Below, one piece after another: positions 1-9,786 of a stretch of DNA of 64,000 nt. Within the stretch, counting starts at the first letter, position 1. Each line of letters begins with the position of its first letter. A program made the translations under genes and the position numbers. This DNA comes from Pyrenophora tritici-repentis. Taxonomy: Eukaryota > Ascomycota > Dothideomycetes > Pleosporales > Pleosporaceae. The stretch covers positions 3,286,001-3,350,000 of the forward strand of contig NC_089391.1 of the NCBI RefSeq assembly GCF_003171515.1. The letters run 5' to 3'. The notes under the pieces are model-generated. The model saw only the letters and a program-made list of their open reading frames with translations. It was not told where the DNA came from and searched no databases.

Positions 1-402
1 AAAGGTAGTTTGGTTTGGACATGCTGAAGGCAATGTATGAGAAGATATATTGGGTCGCAGGCCATTCTCCAAGATGAGTACGACGGCGGTTGACTGAGCC
101 CCATCTTCAGCCTCCCGAAAGAAACGTCATACCAAAAGTTCAACCCGCACCGGAATAGGGCCGTCAAGGCTAGGATGTAGGATCGTAGCTAAGCCGAATC
201 TTGTCCGTATATGATGTAAGTTTGACCAAGTCCAAGCATGACATTGCGAGAGTTGGTAAAGGTTATTCTATGACAAATGTCTACAGTCGTATGAAGAAAA
301 AAATGTTCGGTCGCTGGCGAAAGAGAGGACGAAAGGCATCATAGTGGAAACGTGGAGAAGCGGAGAAGCAGCGGGAGCGCGACGGTTAACACCTGCAAGC
401 AT
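1..402. other. No gene recognised
   Basis: No recognisable coding sequence, RNA gene or repeat was found here. Confidence 0.5.
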
Positions 403-738
403 TCACGTCGGTTCTATCTGGCTGGGACGCATGTAACATGAGGAATGTACATATGGTCGCTCGTATACAGGATCCTTTCGGCAGTAGAAGTGCCGGCAGG
501 CTGCGGTAAGGACATTGCGGGTGCGGAAGGTGGAGAATCCCCACGTGTGAGCGACTGTCTCCAAACGGCGTGTAGCGAAAATCCCTCTGTACAATGACGA
601 CTTACCCATGTGCTTGTGAACGTTTTGCGCTCCGCCAATGTTGCCAGCCGTGTTCGATACAAAGTATTGAATCAGCGCTCTGACCCCCATGCCGGAGACA
701 TTTCTAACTAAGCGAGGAGCTTTGACTTCCGCGGACAT
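403..738 (-). CDS. Hypothetical 111-aa ORF
   Basis: An ATG-initiated open frame of 111 codons. I see no domain, signal peptide or membrane segment, and no supporting neighbour. It is long enough to be worth recording but could be a chance ORF or one exon of a larger gene. Confidence 0.2.
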   Translation of the reverse strand: MSAEVKAPRLVRNVSGMGVRALIQYFVSNTAGNIGGAQNVHKHMGKSSLYRGIFATRRLETVAHTWGFSTFRTRNVLTAACRHFYCRKDPVYERPYVHSSCYMRPSQIEPT

Positions 739-1101
739 GTCAACGATTTCTCCTGAGCAACTGTCAGAACAACAACAGCATATGAACGCCTATCTAGCTA
801 AGCCGGCGAGAAGCTAGCTATGCTTCCTCGCGAGGGTTCTAGCGGCCACATACATGAATCAGAACAAGTTCCGAAGCAGGCTGGACCGCGACTGCTGTAA
901 ACACAGACCACCAACGGCTACCTACCCTTGAGATAACATCAGCCACAAACGATTTTGTTCCGCGGTGTGCCTATGATTTGGAACTGTTGATCGGATGCTG
1001 TGCCCGCATGAAGTGGCATGGAAATAGATCGGAATATTCTCAATATCAGTGCTGGAAAGCAGTATAGACTACCACTTGAATGACGTAGTAAAGAAAAGTT
1101 T
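739..1101. other. Left flank of the copia insertion
   Basis: No gene seen. The sequence ends in the ATCTG target duplication (1102-1106) of the copia element that follows. Confidence 0.5.
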
Positions 1102-1106
1102 ATCTG

Positions 1107-1299
1107 TGTTGGAAGGTCTATAGCACTAGTGCTGAAAGGAAATAACGATAACTAGGAATGCATTCTGTTCGGTGATGGTGATTGATTTTATTACGAACAC
1201 AGCTGCTACGAAGGTATACCTAAGCTCTGCGCAAGGTGGGCCGAAGTCGGGCCGAAGTGTCCAGCAGCCGACGTCTCTACCGATACTCACGATCCGACA
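1107..1299 (-). repeat. Copia 3' LTR
   Basis: 193-bp direct repeat matching 8356-8548. It is the 3' LTR because the element reads on the minus strand. It is preceded by the target duplication ATCTG at 1102-1106. Confidence 0.95.
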
Positions 1300-1318
1300 C
1301 TGGAAGTCTTTTCTTTCT
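1300..1318 (-). other. Polypurine tract of copia element
   Basis: On the minus strand a purine-rich stretch (AGAAAGAAAAGA followed by CTTCCAG) runs up to the 3' LTR. This is where plus-strand priming is expected. The assignment rests on position and composition only. Confidence 0.55.
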
Positions 1319-1383
1319 GGGTAGCTAGTAACTCTGCTTGTATCGGTAGTGACAGTATGTGTTGATGGTAACTGTGTGTAGCA

Positions 1384-4300
1384 TCAACCATCAAAGCTTG
1401 TCGGCCTCTGCACCCATCCCTCTACTCGGACTGTCAGCTTATTGCCGTCAATAAAGCGTTCAAGAGCGCGGTTTGGCGATGCCTTGGTGAAGGCGTCTGC
1501 AGGATTGTCTTCACCATTGATCCAGCGGATCTCCGTGATCTCGCGACGCTCATATGATTGGCGCAGCGCCATGATGTCGATCATGAGACGCTTTTCCTTC
1601 GTCGTCCCAAGCTTTACTAGGCACTCGTACAAGGAGTACGAGTCTGTACAGATAACCAAGGGAATTGCAGGTAGTCTAAGTCGTTCTGTAACTATCCTCA
1701 GCGTGGTTGCAACTGCAATGCCTATGTCAAAGCCGTTGACCATGCCGTAGATCTCTGAGGCCAGTACGCTCCGTGTGATGCGCTTGCATTTTGTAGAGCT
1801 GTAGTGGATCACGTTGCCCTGTATTGTGAAGGTGTTGACGTCAATAGACTCGTTGACGAGCATAAGGACAAAGCCTAGCTGTGAGCTGAGGTCCTTGTTG
1901 TTGGCAAAGGAGCCATCCACAAAGACCATCAACTTGGCCTCCATAAGATTGACAGTGACGTAGCGCAGGCCACGATCGAGATTCTCCATCTGCCATTTCA
2001 GGCGTTTGTTGAGTGCCTTGATGTCCTCGTCTGATGGTTGCTGAGCTTGAGCAGCGACGGACAGGTCAAATGACGCCTCTGGTTGGCATGTTGATGCGAT
2101 GTACGCTCCGCGGGCGCGCTGCTCGGTGTACTGTTGCGCGCGGTCGGGTGCCCTGATATCCACAAGCCTGATCCTTCCTCCTTGTCCTTTCTGCCTAAGG
2201 GTCAAGACTCTGCTGGCGTCCATCGTGAGTGTACATCCATTGAAGTCTAACTGCACTTCTGGTGTCAGTCTTGCTTTTGGCTTTGACCTGAACTCTGCCT
2301 TCTGGATCTTCTTCTCTTCACGTGACGAGAACGCTGGTGTCCCGAGCATGAGAGTGTCGTCTGTCTGCATGCCAACGATGCCGAAGATGCCTGCGTCGTC
2401 TCTGTTCGTGATCAATAGGCATGGGTCGTACGTCGATGTTGCCATGTCCAGTTCCTTGCAATGGTGTCCGTGATACGTTGTCCACCAGTGGACTCCTGCC
2501 TCAGCGATTCCATACAGCGGCTTGATCACATGGAGTAGCGTGCCTTCTGGATATCGATGGACTAGCTCAGTAGGAAGATGTGCGAGTATCGTCCTCTTCA
2601 GGGTTGTCTGCGCCTGGGGATACGCCTGCGTAATGTCACGGAGCTCGATGTTCATTCCGCGTTGTACCATCTCGGGCGCCAGCGACATAATCAGGCGCTG
2701 GCTACATCGCTGTATGGTTGGAGATTGCGTCAGAATAGTCTCCTTGCCGTGGTCCTGGTAGCCTTGGATAACTAGGCGGGATTTCTCATAGGGCTTGGTT
2801 GTCTTTCCCTTGACCTCACGTACTAGGCGTGACTTGAAGATCCGGATCTTGCTGTGTAGCCTCTCGTCGTATTGCTCAAATTTAAAGACTCCACGACCTA
2901 CGAGGTCGCTGATCTCTTGGTCATCAGACGCTTCAAAGGGGGCGCCTGAGGTTGTGATCACTCCATCGTTTCGTAGCTTGATAGCTAGCTCAAGATCGTC
3001 CTGCTCCTTCTTGGTGATGTACGCGTGCGCCTTCCGCTTGTTCTTTGACCCTGGAGGGCGGCCTCTCCTGCGTGGTTGCACTGCCGGTGGTACTGCTACC
3101 GGCTCATGCGGCTCATTCGGCGCGTGTGGCGCATCGGGGTCGCTCCAAAGGTGGTCCGGTCTGTAGTATGGCTTGACGACAGTGGATCTGAATGTCGTTG
3201 GACCATTGACCATGTCAACAGTGACGTTGTGGCCATCTGTACTGGCGATCTTGTACGGGCCATTCCAGCCATCACTCTCTCTCCATACTAAGACTTCGCT
3301 CTGGAGTGGGAGCGCGAGCATGTCTGCAGTGGCTGGTCCATTGCGGGTGTTCAAGGCGTCTGCAACTTGGTGCTCTGCCGTGATCTTGCGTAGGGCTTTC
3401 GTCGCCTTTTGAATAGCCTCGCTGCGCTTGACCATTGACGGGGATGGCGGTGACTCTGCAGTCATTCGTGGGTACGCTCCAAAGACCAGTAGCGTCGGGA
3501 CTAGTCCATCGGGGCCAGCAGTATCGTTGACAGCCTTCACAGCCATCTGGAGAATCGCGTCGTCGGACATAGTGTCAGTGAGTTCTGCATAGAGTATGTC
3601 CCATGCGCGGCGTAGAGGTGCATGGTACCTCTCAGTTTTGCCGATAGACCAGTGCGCCTCCGTAGGTACTTGCTTGCATGTGACTCCCATGATCTTTGCT
3701 TCTGCGCGGAACTCTGTGCTTGCAAAGTTAGTGCCTGCGTCATGCGTGATAATGTCTGGTGGTCCTTGATACGTGTCGATCCATAGTATCCGCAGTGCTT
3801 GCCATGTTTCTTTAGCTGAGATAGCGCTAAGGAACCTCGCGCCTTGAAACGCTGTTGAGGAATCGACCACATGCAGTACAGGTTTGTTGCTCAGGTACAT
3901 CACATCCACCAGGATCTCATAGTTGAAGTGGTGATCATCCTTGAGAGTGAATTTGAATCGGCGCGGTGCGGAGCTGTGGAGCTGGCAGTGGTGGCAGAAC
4001 TTAGTGACTTCTTCTAGGGTTCTTTCTTCGAAGTCGTTATGGCCAGCATCCTTTAAGAGCTTAACAAGTCGCGTGACAGCTGGGTGTCCAAATCGTCGAT
4101 GGAGCCGTCGCAACTCTGTCTCTGTCAGGAACACAGTTGCTCTCTCTCTTTTGTTCAGATGGAACCAAGGATGTCCCCATTTGCGAATTACAGGGATGTG
4201 TACGTCACCCTGGACTAGCTCATCTGTGGTGTTGTTAAAGTAGACCTTTAACCTGTCCATGTCTGCAAGGCACAATAAGAATGGTGTAGGTGCGTCAAGC

Positions 4301-4893
4301 ACCTCAAAGTTGATCGTCCCAATGTCTGTAGAGACCTGTGCAGTGCCAATAGATGATGTAGCCTCGCCCTTGCCGAATTTGATAGATGCCTTTCCTGCTG
4401 TAGACGTATCCATCCTAACTGTAGGATCTTCCCTTGTGAGTGCAAGGTACTGCTCCTTGCCAACTGTGGATACGTTGGCAGCGCCTGTATCCGGTAGGAT
4501 CCCTTGGTACACAGATCTTGTGTAGCGGTCTTCAAGCAGGAACTGTGACGCTGGCGCTGATGGCGCGTCTTGGCGGTATACGTCGTCGCCAGAGATGTGG
4601 TGCAAGAACGCCTGATCTGCAAGGCATTGCTCCGTGAAAAACTGCTGTTCAAGGTATGCTTCCGCGACGTCGTCATCGTCGTCATCCTCGCAGTCTTCCT
4701 CCTCTCTCCAGCCTCTCTGATTGTACTGGCTAGTGTGCTCGATCCCTTCGTATTCTGCAAGATGTACGGAGAAGTCCTTGGGGGCTGTGTACCTGTACAG
4801 TATAGCGTAGAGAAGAACTGTGTACGGGCAGCCTTGCGCTCTTCGTCTGTGTGGTTGGTAGACCAGCATCCTTCCTTCTGGCAAACAAAGCAT
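1384..4893 (-). CDS. Copia pol (protease, integrase, RT, RNase H)
   Basis: Open frame of 1169 codons holding the whole copia Pol. Residue numbers count from the upstream end of the open frame. An aspartic protease with DTG lies near residue 135. A GAG-pre-integrase region with paired Cys and His is near 265-310. The integrase core has Asp in a VVDSSTAF context, Asp in THDAGTNF and Glu in GKTERYH. The reverse transcriptase has KPLYGI and a TDD active site in the context MQTDDTLML. A C-terminal RNase H contains DGSFANN and ends with the NPADAFTK type motif seen at copia C termini. Pol lies in the -1 frame relative to gag, with a long double-open overlap, so expression needs a frameshift unless an indel separated the frames. 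No stop interrupts Pol. Confidence 0.92.
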   Translation of the reverse strand: MLCLPEGRMLVYQPHRRRAQGCPYTVLLYAILYRYTAPKDFSVHLAEYEGIEHTSQYNQRGWREEEDCEDDDDDDVAEAYLEQQFFTEQCLADQAFLHHISGDDVYRQDAPSAPASQFLLEDRYTRSVYQGILPDTGAANVSTVGKEQYLALTREDPTVRMDTSTAGKASIKFGKGEATSSIGTAQVSTDIGTINFEVLDAPTPFLLCLADMDRLKVYFNNTTDELVQGDVHIPVIRKWGHPWFHLNKRERATVFLTETELRRLHRRFGHPAVTRLVKLLKDAGHNDFEERTLEEVTKFCHHCQLHSSAPRRFKFTLKDDHHFNYEILVDVMYLSNKPVLHVVDSSTAFQGARFLSAISAKETWQALRILWIDTYQGPPDIITHDAGTNFASTEFRAEAKIMGVTCKQVPTEAHWSIGKTERYHAPLRRAWDILYAELTDTMSDDAILQMAVKAVNDTAGPDGLVPTLLVFGAYPRMTAESPPSPSMVKRSEAIQKATKALRKITAEHQVADALNTRNGPATADMLALPLQSEVLVWRESDGWNGPYKIASTDGHNVTVDMVNGPTTFRSTVVKPYYRPDHLWSDPDAPHAPNEPHEPVAVPPAVQPRRRGRPPGSKNKRKAHAYITKKEQDDLELAIKLRNDGVITTSGAPFEASDDQEISDLVGRGVFKFEQYDERLHSKIRIFKSRLVREVKGKTTKPYEKSRLVIQGYQDHGKETILTQSPTIQRCSQRLIMSLAPEMVQRGMNIELRDITQAYPQAQTTLKRTILAHLPTELVHRYPEGTLLHVIKPLYGIAEAGVHWWTTYHGHHCKELDMATSTYDPCLLITNRDDAGIFGIVGMQTDDTLMLGTPAFSSREEKKIQKAEFRSKPKARLTPEVQLDFNGCTLTMDASRVLTLRQKGQGGRIRLVDIRAPDRAQQYTEQRARGAYIASTCQPEASFDLSVAAQAQQPSDEDIKALNKRLKWQMENLDRGLRYVTVNLMEAKLMVFVDGSFANNKDLSSQLGFVLMLVNESIDVNTFTIQGNVIHYSSTKCKRITRSVLASEIYGMVNGFDIGIAVATTLRIVTERLRLPAIPLVICTDSYSLYECLVKLGTTKEKRLMIDIMALRQSYERREITEIRWINGEDNPADAFTKASPNRALERFIDGNKLTVRVEGWVQRPTSFDG

Positions 4894-5855
4894 TTCTTCC
4901 TCCAGCGTGGCTTGAATCCTCGTCCGTTGTCGTCGCGCTGCTCGCCTCCTCGATATGCTCCTCTGGATCCGCCTCTGAATCCTCCTCCACCTCGAGATCC
5001 ACCTCGGATTCTTCTATTGCCGTTGTATCGGCGATCTAAGTAATATTGGTCCTCTGTGACCATCTGGGCAGTGTGTTGCCGTGCAAGGTGTGTCTCAACT
5101 GCAGAACGTAGGTCTGAGAAGAGTCCTTCACAGATTGTGGCTGGTTTGAACAGTGCCATCTCAAGCTCTGGTACTCCTCGGCAGGCATTGATGACAGTGG
5201 TACGTAGGGCATCCTCGCCCTCAAAGTTCTTGCCAAGGGCACGCTGGCATAGCTGCAGCTTGTCAAGCAGGATCTGCAGAACCTCGTGTAGTCCCTTGTC
5301 GGGGTTCTCTGTGCGGGTGCGAGCGAAGGTTGTAGTCGTCCAGTCTGTGTAGTAGTGCTGGTGATGGACGTCATGGTCGAAGTGGTTTTTGATTGCCATG
5401 TACGCATCAGCAAAGCTGTCATCTCTCTCTACAACCTGTATGTAGAATGTCTCTGCACGTCCGGTAAGGATACGGGGAAACACTGCGTGAAACTGCTCTT
5501 CTTGGATATCTACCTGCCAGCAGATGCTGAAGAAGATCTTGATCTTATCGTCTAGTAGATCGTACGCATTCCCTGTATACTTGTTGCTATTGTCCCATAG
5601 CTTAGAGAACTGCGTGATCGTATTAGCGTCGAGTCGATCGTTGCGGGACCATCGCGGCGGTAGCGTCTTGTACGGGTCGTATGGTAGTTCGGGTGGTCTG
5701 TTAGGGACGCGGTTCGTTGGCTGTTGCGGAAATGGCGTGACTTCGCGATATGCAGTCGCTGGCGGCCGTGTCTGTAGTTGCGCACGCCCTTGTTGCGGCT
5801 GCGCGGCCTGCTCCCACAGTTGTCGATGCTGAGGCCCTTCCAGCGTACCGCTCAT
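4248..5855 (-). pseudogene. Copia gag, C-terminal part (downstream of LINE)
   Basis: The downstream portion of the copia gag. The first Met of this piece lies inside the LINE target duplication, so it is an internal gag Met and not necessarily a true start. It contains a retrotransposon-gag region, an RGG-rich stretch (GGSRGGGGFRGG) and a zinc-knuckle-like CFVCQKEGC...H motif that gives the nucleocapsid function. The frame stays open to 4248, but the conserved protein moves into the pol frame near 4800, so the last ~180 codons are probably not real gag. Without the LINE, this frame would follow on from the N-terminal part at 7264-8026. Confidence 0.8.
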
Positions 5856-5859
5856 GTGT
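5846..5859. repeat. LINE target-site duplication, left copy
   Basis: TACCGCTCATGTGT, repeated exactly at 7258-7271. The pair brackets the LINE fragment and marks its insertion into the gag reading frame. Confidence 0.9.
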
Positions 5860-7257
5860 TGTTGATGTTGATGTTGATTATGGTTTAACGCCCTATCTGT
5901 AACCTCCCATAGGGTATTCGGGCGGGTCCCGCCGTGGTCTTATAGTGTTGTCGCACTTGCCTCGTGGAACCTATTCCTAGGTGTTTTGTATCTAAGGGGA
6001 GTGATGCCCTGCCTATATACATGTTCGTGAAAAGGACTCCCGCCATTTGAAGCCGTTTTCCTACAATATTCTAGTATTTCGTGGCTTGCGCCTTTGATCG
6101 ATACAGTACAATGACTACTTTTTAGAGAGAGAAACGAAAAAGTAACAAGAGGCAGTTTGAGATATAATGAAAAGTTTGAAAGAGAGCGTGTGGGTTGTGG
6201 CATCTATGCGGCGTTCTGCCGCGAATCCTACACTGAATAATGCCAAGGAATTCAGCGGGTCTTTGTGAAATTCAAAAATAGAAATCACTCGTCATAGAAG
6301 GAGTTCGTTACCTTCACGAAGGTCTCGAACTCTTGTGGCTGGTCTATTAATTGCGCGAGGTACGCTAGGCCTTCCTGTCTTGTGCGAGGGGCACGATGGG
6401 GCGTAGAGGCCACTTCTTGAAGTGTGTTGTGGCTCTCTTGCAGAACACTAGGTGTTCTGGCGTCTTGGGCCTGCCGCATAGGCATTTCGAGGTATCCTCG
6501 TGGTTGAATTTTCGGTGGTACCATTCAAAGTCGCCATGCGTTGAGCGTATCATAAGGACTTTCGCGAGTATCCTTCGGGTAGCCATAACGCTGCGGGCGT
6601 GCGCCTAGTATCGTATGGCAGCTGCCATTGCGTGTACCATGCTGATAGCCTACTGCTCTTATCCTTCCACCAAGTGTCCCTTGTATGTTCGAGGAGGCGG
6701 CGGCCTACTGTTCGTATACCGGATCTTGTGGGGGAGGCGGCCATGCCGTATGGCTGGTGCGGGTCTTTGGCCTCGTTGTCAGCCAGCTGGTCGGCGAGCT
6801 CGTTTCCAACAATCTTCATGTGTCCCGGCGCCCACCGCGTTTTCACGTTGTAGGCCTCCATAGCTCCATGGATTTGGAGGAACGCCCATTGGGAGGAGGT
6901 AGGGGCGGTTCCGCGTATGCCCCATATTACCGAAGTGCTGTCTATGCAGAGTACGATCTCCCTCTGGCTAGGCAGTGAGAGTTGTAGTGCGTGTTTGAGT
7001 CCTCTGCACGCGCCTATAGCCTCCGCATCGAAGACGTGGCTAAGGGCATTTAGTGAGCCTTGTCCAGTCGCCACGGCGGCCTGGCCCTGGTATATAGCGT
7101 ACCCGTAAGTGACCACCCTTGTACCGTTGATTTGTTGTTCAGACCCGTCTGAGAAGACAGTGATTGTCTCCTGTCCAAGAGACTCCCACCAGATGGTGAA
7201 ATTCTGGGCAGCAATGTCCTTTCCTTGCCCTTGCGTTGGATCCTGCCTCGACCCGTC
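5860..7257 (-). mobile_element. 5'-truncated Tad-like LINE fragment inside copia gag
   Basis: A 1.4-kb insertion flanked by a 14-bp duplication. On the minus strand it starts just before an RNase H domain, so it lacks the endonuclease and reverse transcriptase. Its 3' end (5860-5880) is a short repeat of ATCAAC units rather than poly(A). The sequence just inside that tail, GTTTAACG, resembles the 3' end of the larger LINE at 45304-51283, and the protein is also related to that element. Truncation at the 5' end with a short duplication fits target-primed reverse transcription. Confidence 0.9.
6285..7257 (-). pseudogene. LINE RNase H and C-terminal zinc-knuckle remnant
   Basis: The remnant begins with DPTQGQGKD and continues into an RNase H domain (VFSDGSEQ, SHVFDAEA, DSTSVIWG, WAPGHMKIVGNE), clearly homologous to the C-terminal third of the LINE ORF2 at 45678-49505. 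The frame open from 7257 stops at 6550. Homology then continues in a second frame (THGDFEWYHRKF, CLCGRPKTPEHLVFC) and a third frame ending at 6285, so there are at least two frameshifts. It has no catalytic RT and is dead. Confidence 0.85.
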
Positions 7258-7271
7258 TACCGCTCATGTGT
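7258..7271. repeat. LINE target-site duplication, right copy
   Basis: Exact partner of 5846-5859 and the 5' boundary of the LINE fragment. Confidence 0.9.
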
Positions 7272-8026
7272 AGCGGCTGTTGTGGCTCTATTGTTTGGGA
7301 ACGGCTCTGGACGCCTTGTCTCACTCTATACTGCTCTTGTTGCTCGCCCTGCGACGGTCGTTGTAATTGCGACGGCTGTGGTACTTGCGGTGGCTGTTGT
7401 AATTGCGGCGGTTGTTGTAATTGCGGCGGTTGTTGTACTTGCGGTGGTTGTTGTACAGCTGGATAGACTGTGTGCTGAGTGTCCTGTTGGCGTTTATTGC
7501 TCTGCTGGCGCTGGTACGCTTCGGACTGTTGGTCGAATTTCATGGCTCGAAACTCTGCTGGTTCCCATTCAAGAGTATTCTCTATACCTAGAATGTTGTA
7601 GAGAGAGTCCGCCACCCTGGCGTGATTGTTGCCAGTGTATACTCCCCGGTGTCGTAGCACACTCTTAAGAGACCTTAGTGTACCACGCTCAACCTTGCTA
7701 AATAGCTCCTTCGTCAATCCTTCAAAGTCCCATTTGTAGTCAATGAAGAGGTCATCGTCCCAGGCCATTGACACATTGTAGTCGTGGATAGCTTTAGCGA
7801 CCCACGTTGTTGCGTGTGTCTCATTTGCGTCCGCCGGTGCGGGTACACCCCAGAGAGCTGTATTGATGACCTTGAGTGCAACTGTGTATGGACAGTTTTC
7901 CATAAGTTGTTCCGCGGTAAATTTGGCCCATGGTGAGTCTGAGAGGTGTTCTGATTGCTCATTCTGTAGTTGATTCTGAGCTTCAGCAGAGTCTGCAGAG
8001 CTTATTTCGCTTTGGTTATCCGCCAT
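7264..8026 (-). pseudogene. Copia gag, N-terminal part (interrupted)
   Basis: Begins with an ATG at 8026 (MADNQSEISS) and stays in frame to the LINE duplication at 7271. It carries a helical capsid-like region and then a Pro/Gln repeat (QQPPQVQQPPQLQ and similar, about residues 195-230). After 7258 the frame runs into unrelated LINE sequence and stops. Joined across the 14-bp duplication it would read on into the 5855 segment, which shows that the two pieces are one gag gene. Confidence 0.85.
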
Positions 8027-8355
8027 CTTGCTAGCGGGTGTTGACGCGTTGTCGGTGTTGTTGTCTCGCTGGTTGGTCGTGCCAGCGCTTGTTGTTGTAC
8101 GTGATCGGATCGTCCGGAGACGCTCGTACGGTTGAGTTGTATTGCGTTGCTGACGCGCTCTGTGTTCGCGGATTAAGCTAAACCAGCAGCTGTAGAGGGA
8201 GGTTAAGAGTGCTTTGTGTTATCTCTGCCTCGCTCTGTTCTTAGCACAGAATCTTCTCCCGGGAGTATAACGTCGTGCGTCAGGGAGTTCGTCGAAGATG
8301 CGGTCTGTCTCTTCTACCTTGCTGTCTGTGATCGCCTTAAGCAATCACTGATCAG
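8027..8355 (-). other. Copia 5' leader and primer-binding region
   Basis: Untranslated leader between the 5' LTR and gag. The first bases after the LTR on the minus strand (CTGATCAGTGATTGC) occupy the primer-binding position; I could not assign a tRNA. Confidence 0.6.
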
Positions 8356-8548
8356 TGTTGGAAGGTCTATAGCACTAGTGCTGAAAGGAAATAACGATAA
8401 CTAGGAATGCATTCTGTTCGGTGATGGTGATTGATTTTATTACGAACACAGCTGCTACGAAGGTATACCTAAGCTCTGCGCAAGGTGGGCCGAAGTCGGG
8501 CCGAAGTGTCCAGCAGCCGACGTCTCTACCGATACTCACGATCCGACA
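8356..8548 (-). repeat. Copia 5' LTR
   Basis: 193-bp direct repeat matching 1107-1299. It carries the element's promoter side and is followed by the ATCTG duplication at 8549-8553. Confidence 0.95.
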
Positions 8549-9786
8549 ATCTGAGTATATACACAAGCTTGCTGACGACACAGCCTGCACCTTGGACGGC
8601 TTAGTCGAAATTCAACCTCATCTTACCCGCGTTTTCTCCGCAAGCTTCTCTCAAATTTCTATAAGGTTTCGTTAGTGTGCCTTGGAGCTCCTAGCGCGGA
8701 GTCCCTGCAGATAGTGCCCTCCTATGGGTCTACTCCGCAAACCCCCGCAGATCAATTTACGATAGTAGAGAACCACGTGTTCATGACAAGGGAGATTTGC
8801 TCGCTTGGGGCGACATATGGCACCCAACGGACTTCGCTAACCGCCTTGTCAGAGCGAAGAAGGACCGACATCGTCAACCGACATCTCCATCCATCAGGAG
8901 CTTCACGGGACAGCCGATAGCTCCGCGTCACCGCCAAGTCCCCGGCCCATCGCACTGCGAATCGATTGCACGTTCTCCCTCGACATCAAACATGCTCAGT
9001 ACACTCAGCTTGAGTGGTCTAGCATAAACCACAAGGGTGTTCCATGGAGGGATATCCAGTTCATGGGGACTCTGCGGCCAAGTTTCCCAGTGACCAGACT
9101 GACTGAGTAATGTGAGTAAACTAAGATAATAGCCCGTGATCCGTCTTCATTAGTCCGCGGAACGGTTCATCCATTGACGATCCTCGAGGCTTACAGGCTC
9201 GAAACCTCTCCTGGGGGCAATTCTGGTGACCTTCATCCACCACGCCAACGTTTCATCGCTCGCTTCCGCTGTCCATATCGCACACATCGGGATCATCTTT
9301 CTGTTACGTGTTTTGGAGCTAAAAGACGTCCGGTCAGCGCAGCAATATCCTAGTTGATGTTGCGAGTAGATCCACGTCCCACCGAAAGCTTGAAGCAGGA
9401 CCTCACATCAATGCAATAGCCTCTCTAGAGTGTCGTTCGGAGGCGGAGGTATCCAGGCTCTCTGGTTCCCCACCCAGGGAATGCATGGACGGCAATCGAA
9501 CGCAGAGACGGCTGATCTTCGACTACTCAACACGGCTACCAATTACGTGGAAATACTGTGGTGGCGGGACAAGGATCAGGCCAGATTCAACCACGGCCTC
9601 GGATGTCCTAGGGTCGCCTGTCTTTCCTCAATCAAACTGGCTCTTGTTGTCGTCTCTGCCAGCCTGTGTCACCGGTAGTGTCTCAAGCGCGACCCACACC
9701 GGTATCCTTTCGCATTCATAGTTCACCATATCCAGCGGGGATATTAAGTTGCACGGGTCCCTGTGCGTGCAGCTGTTCCTCGTACG
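8549..9786. other. Intergenic, no gene recognised
   Basis: Starts with the copia target duplication. Short ORFs occur but none has a recognisable motif or exon structure. The 3' part should hold the promoter of the gene starting at 9787. Confidence 0.5.

Larger units (their letters stand above)
1107..8548 (-). mobile_element. Ty1/copia LTR retrotransposon with nested LINE
   Basis: A complete 7.4-kb copia-type element transcribed on the minus strand. Two LTRs of 193 bp (1107-1299 and 8356-8548) begin TGTTGG and end CCGACA and look identical by eye. ATCTG lies directly outside each end (1102-1106 and 8549-8553), a 5-bp target duplication. Internal domain order on the minus strand is gag, zinc knuckle, aspartic protease, integrase, reverse transcriptase, RNase H, which is the copia order. 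The gag gene is interrupted by a LINE fragment (5860-7257), so this copy is not autonomous. Identical LTRs indicate a recent insertion, and the LINE entered afterwards or the element was copied with it. Confidence 0.95.

Noticed and set aside
1384..4893. TDD instead of YVDD at the copia RT active site as a novelty
   Set aside because: From memory, QTDDTL-type active sites are common in fungal copia elements, and the two catalytic Asp are present.
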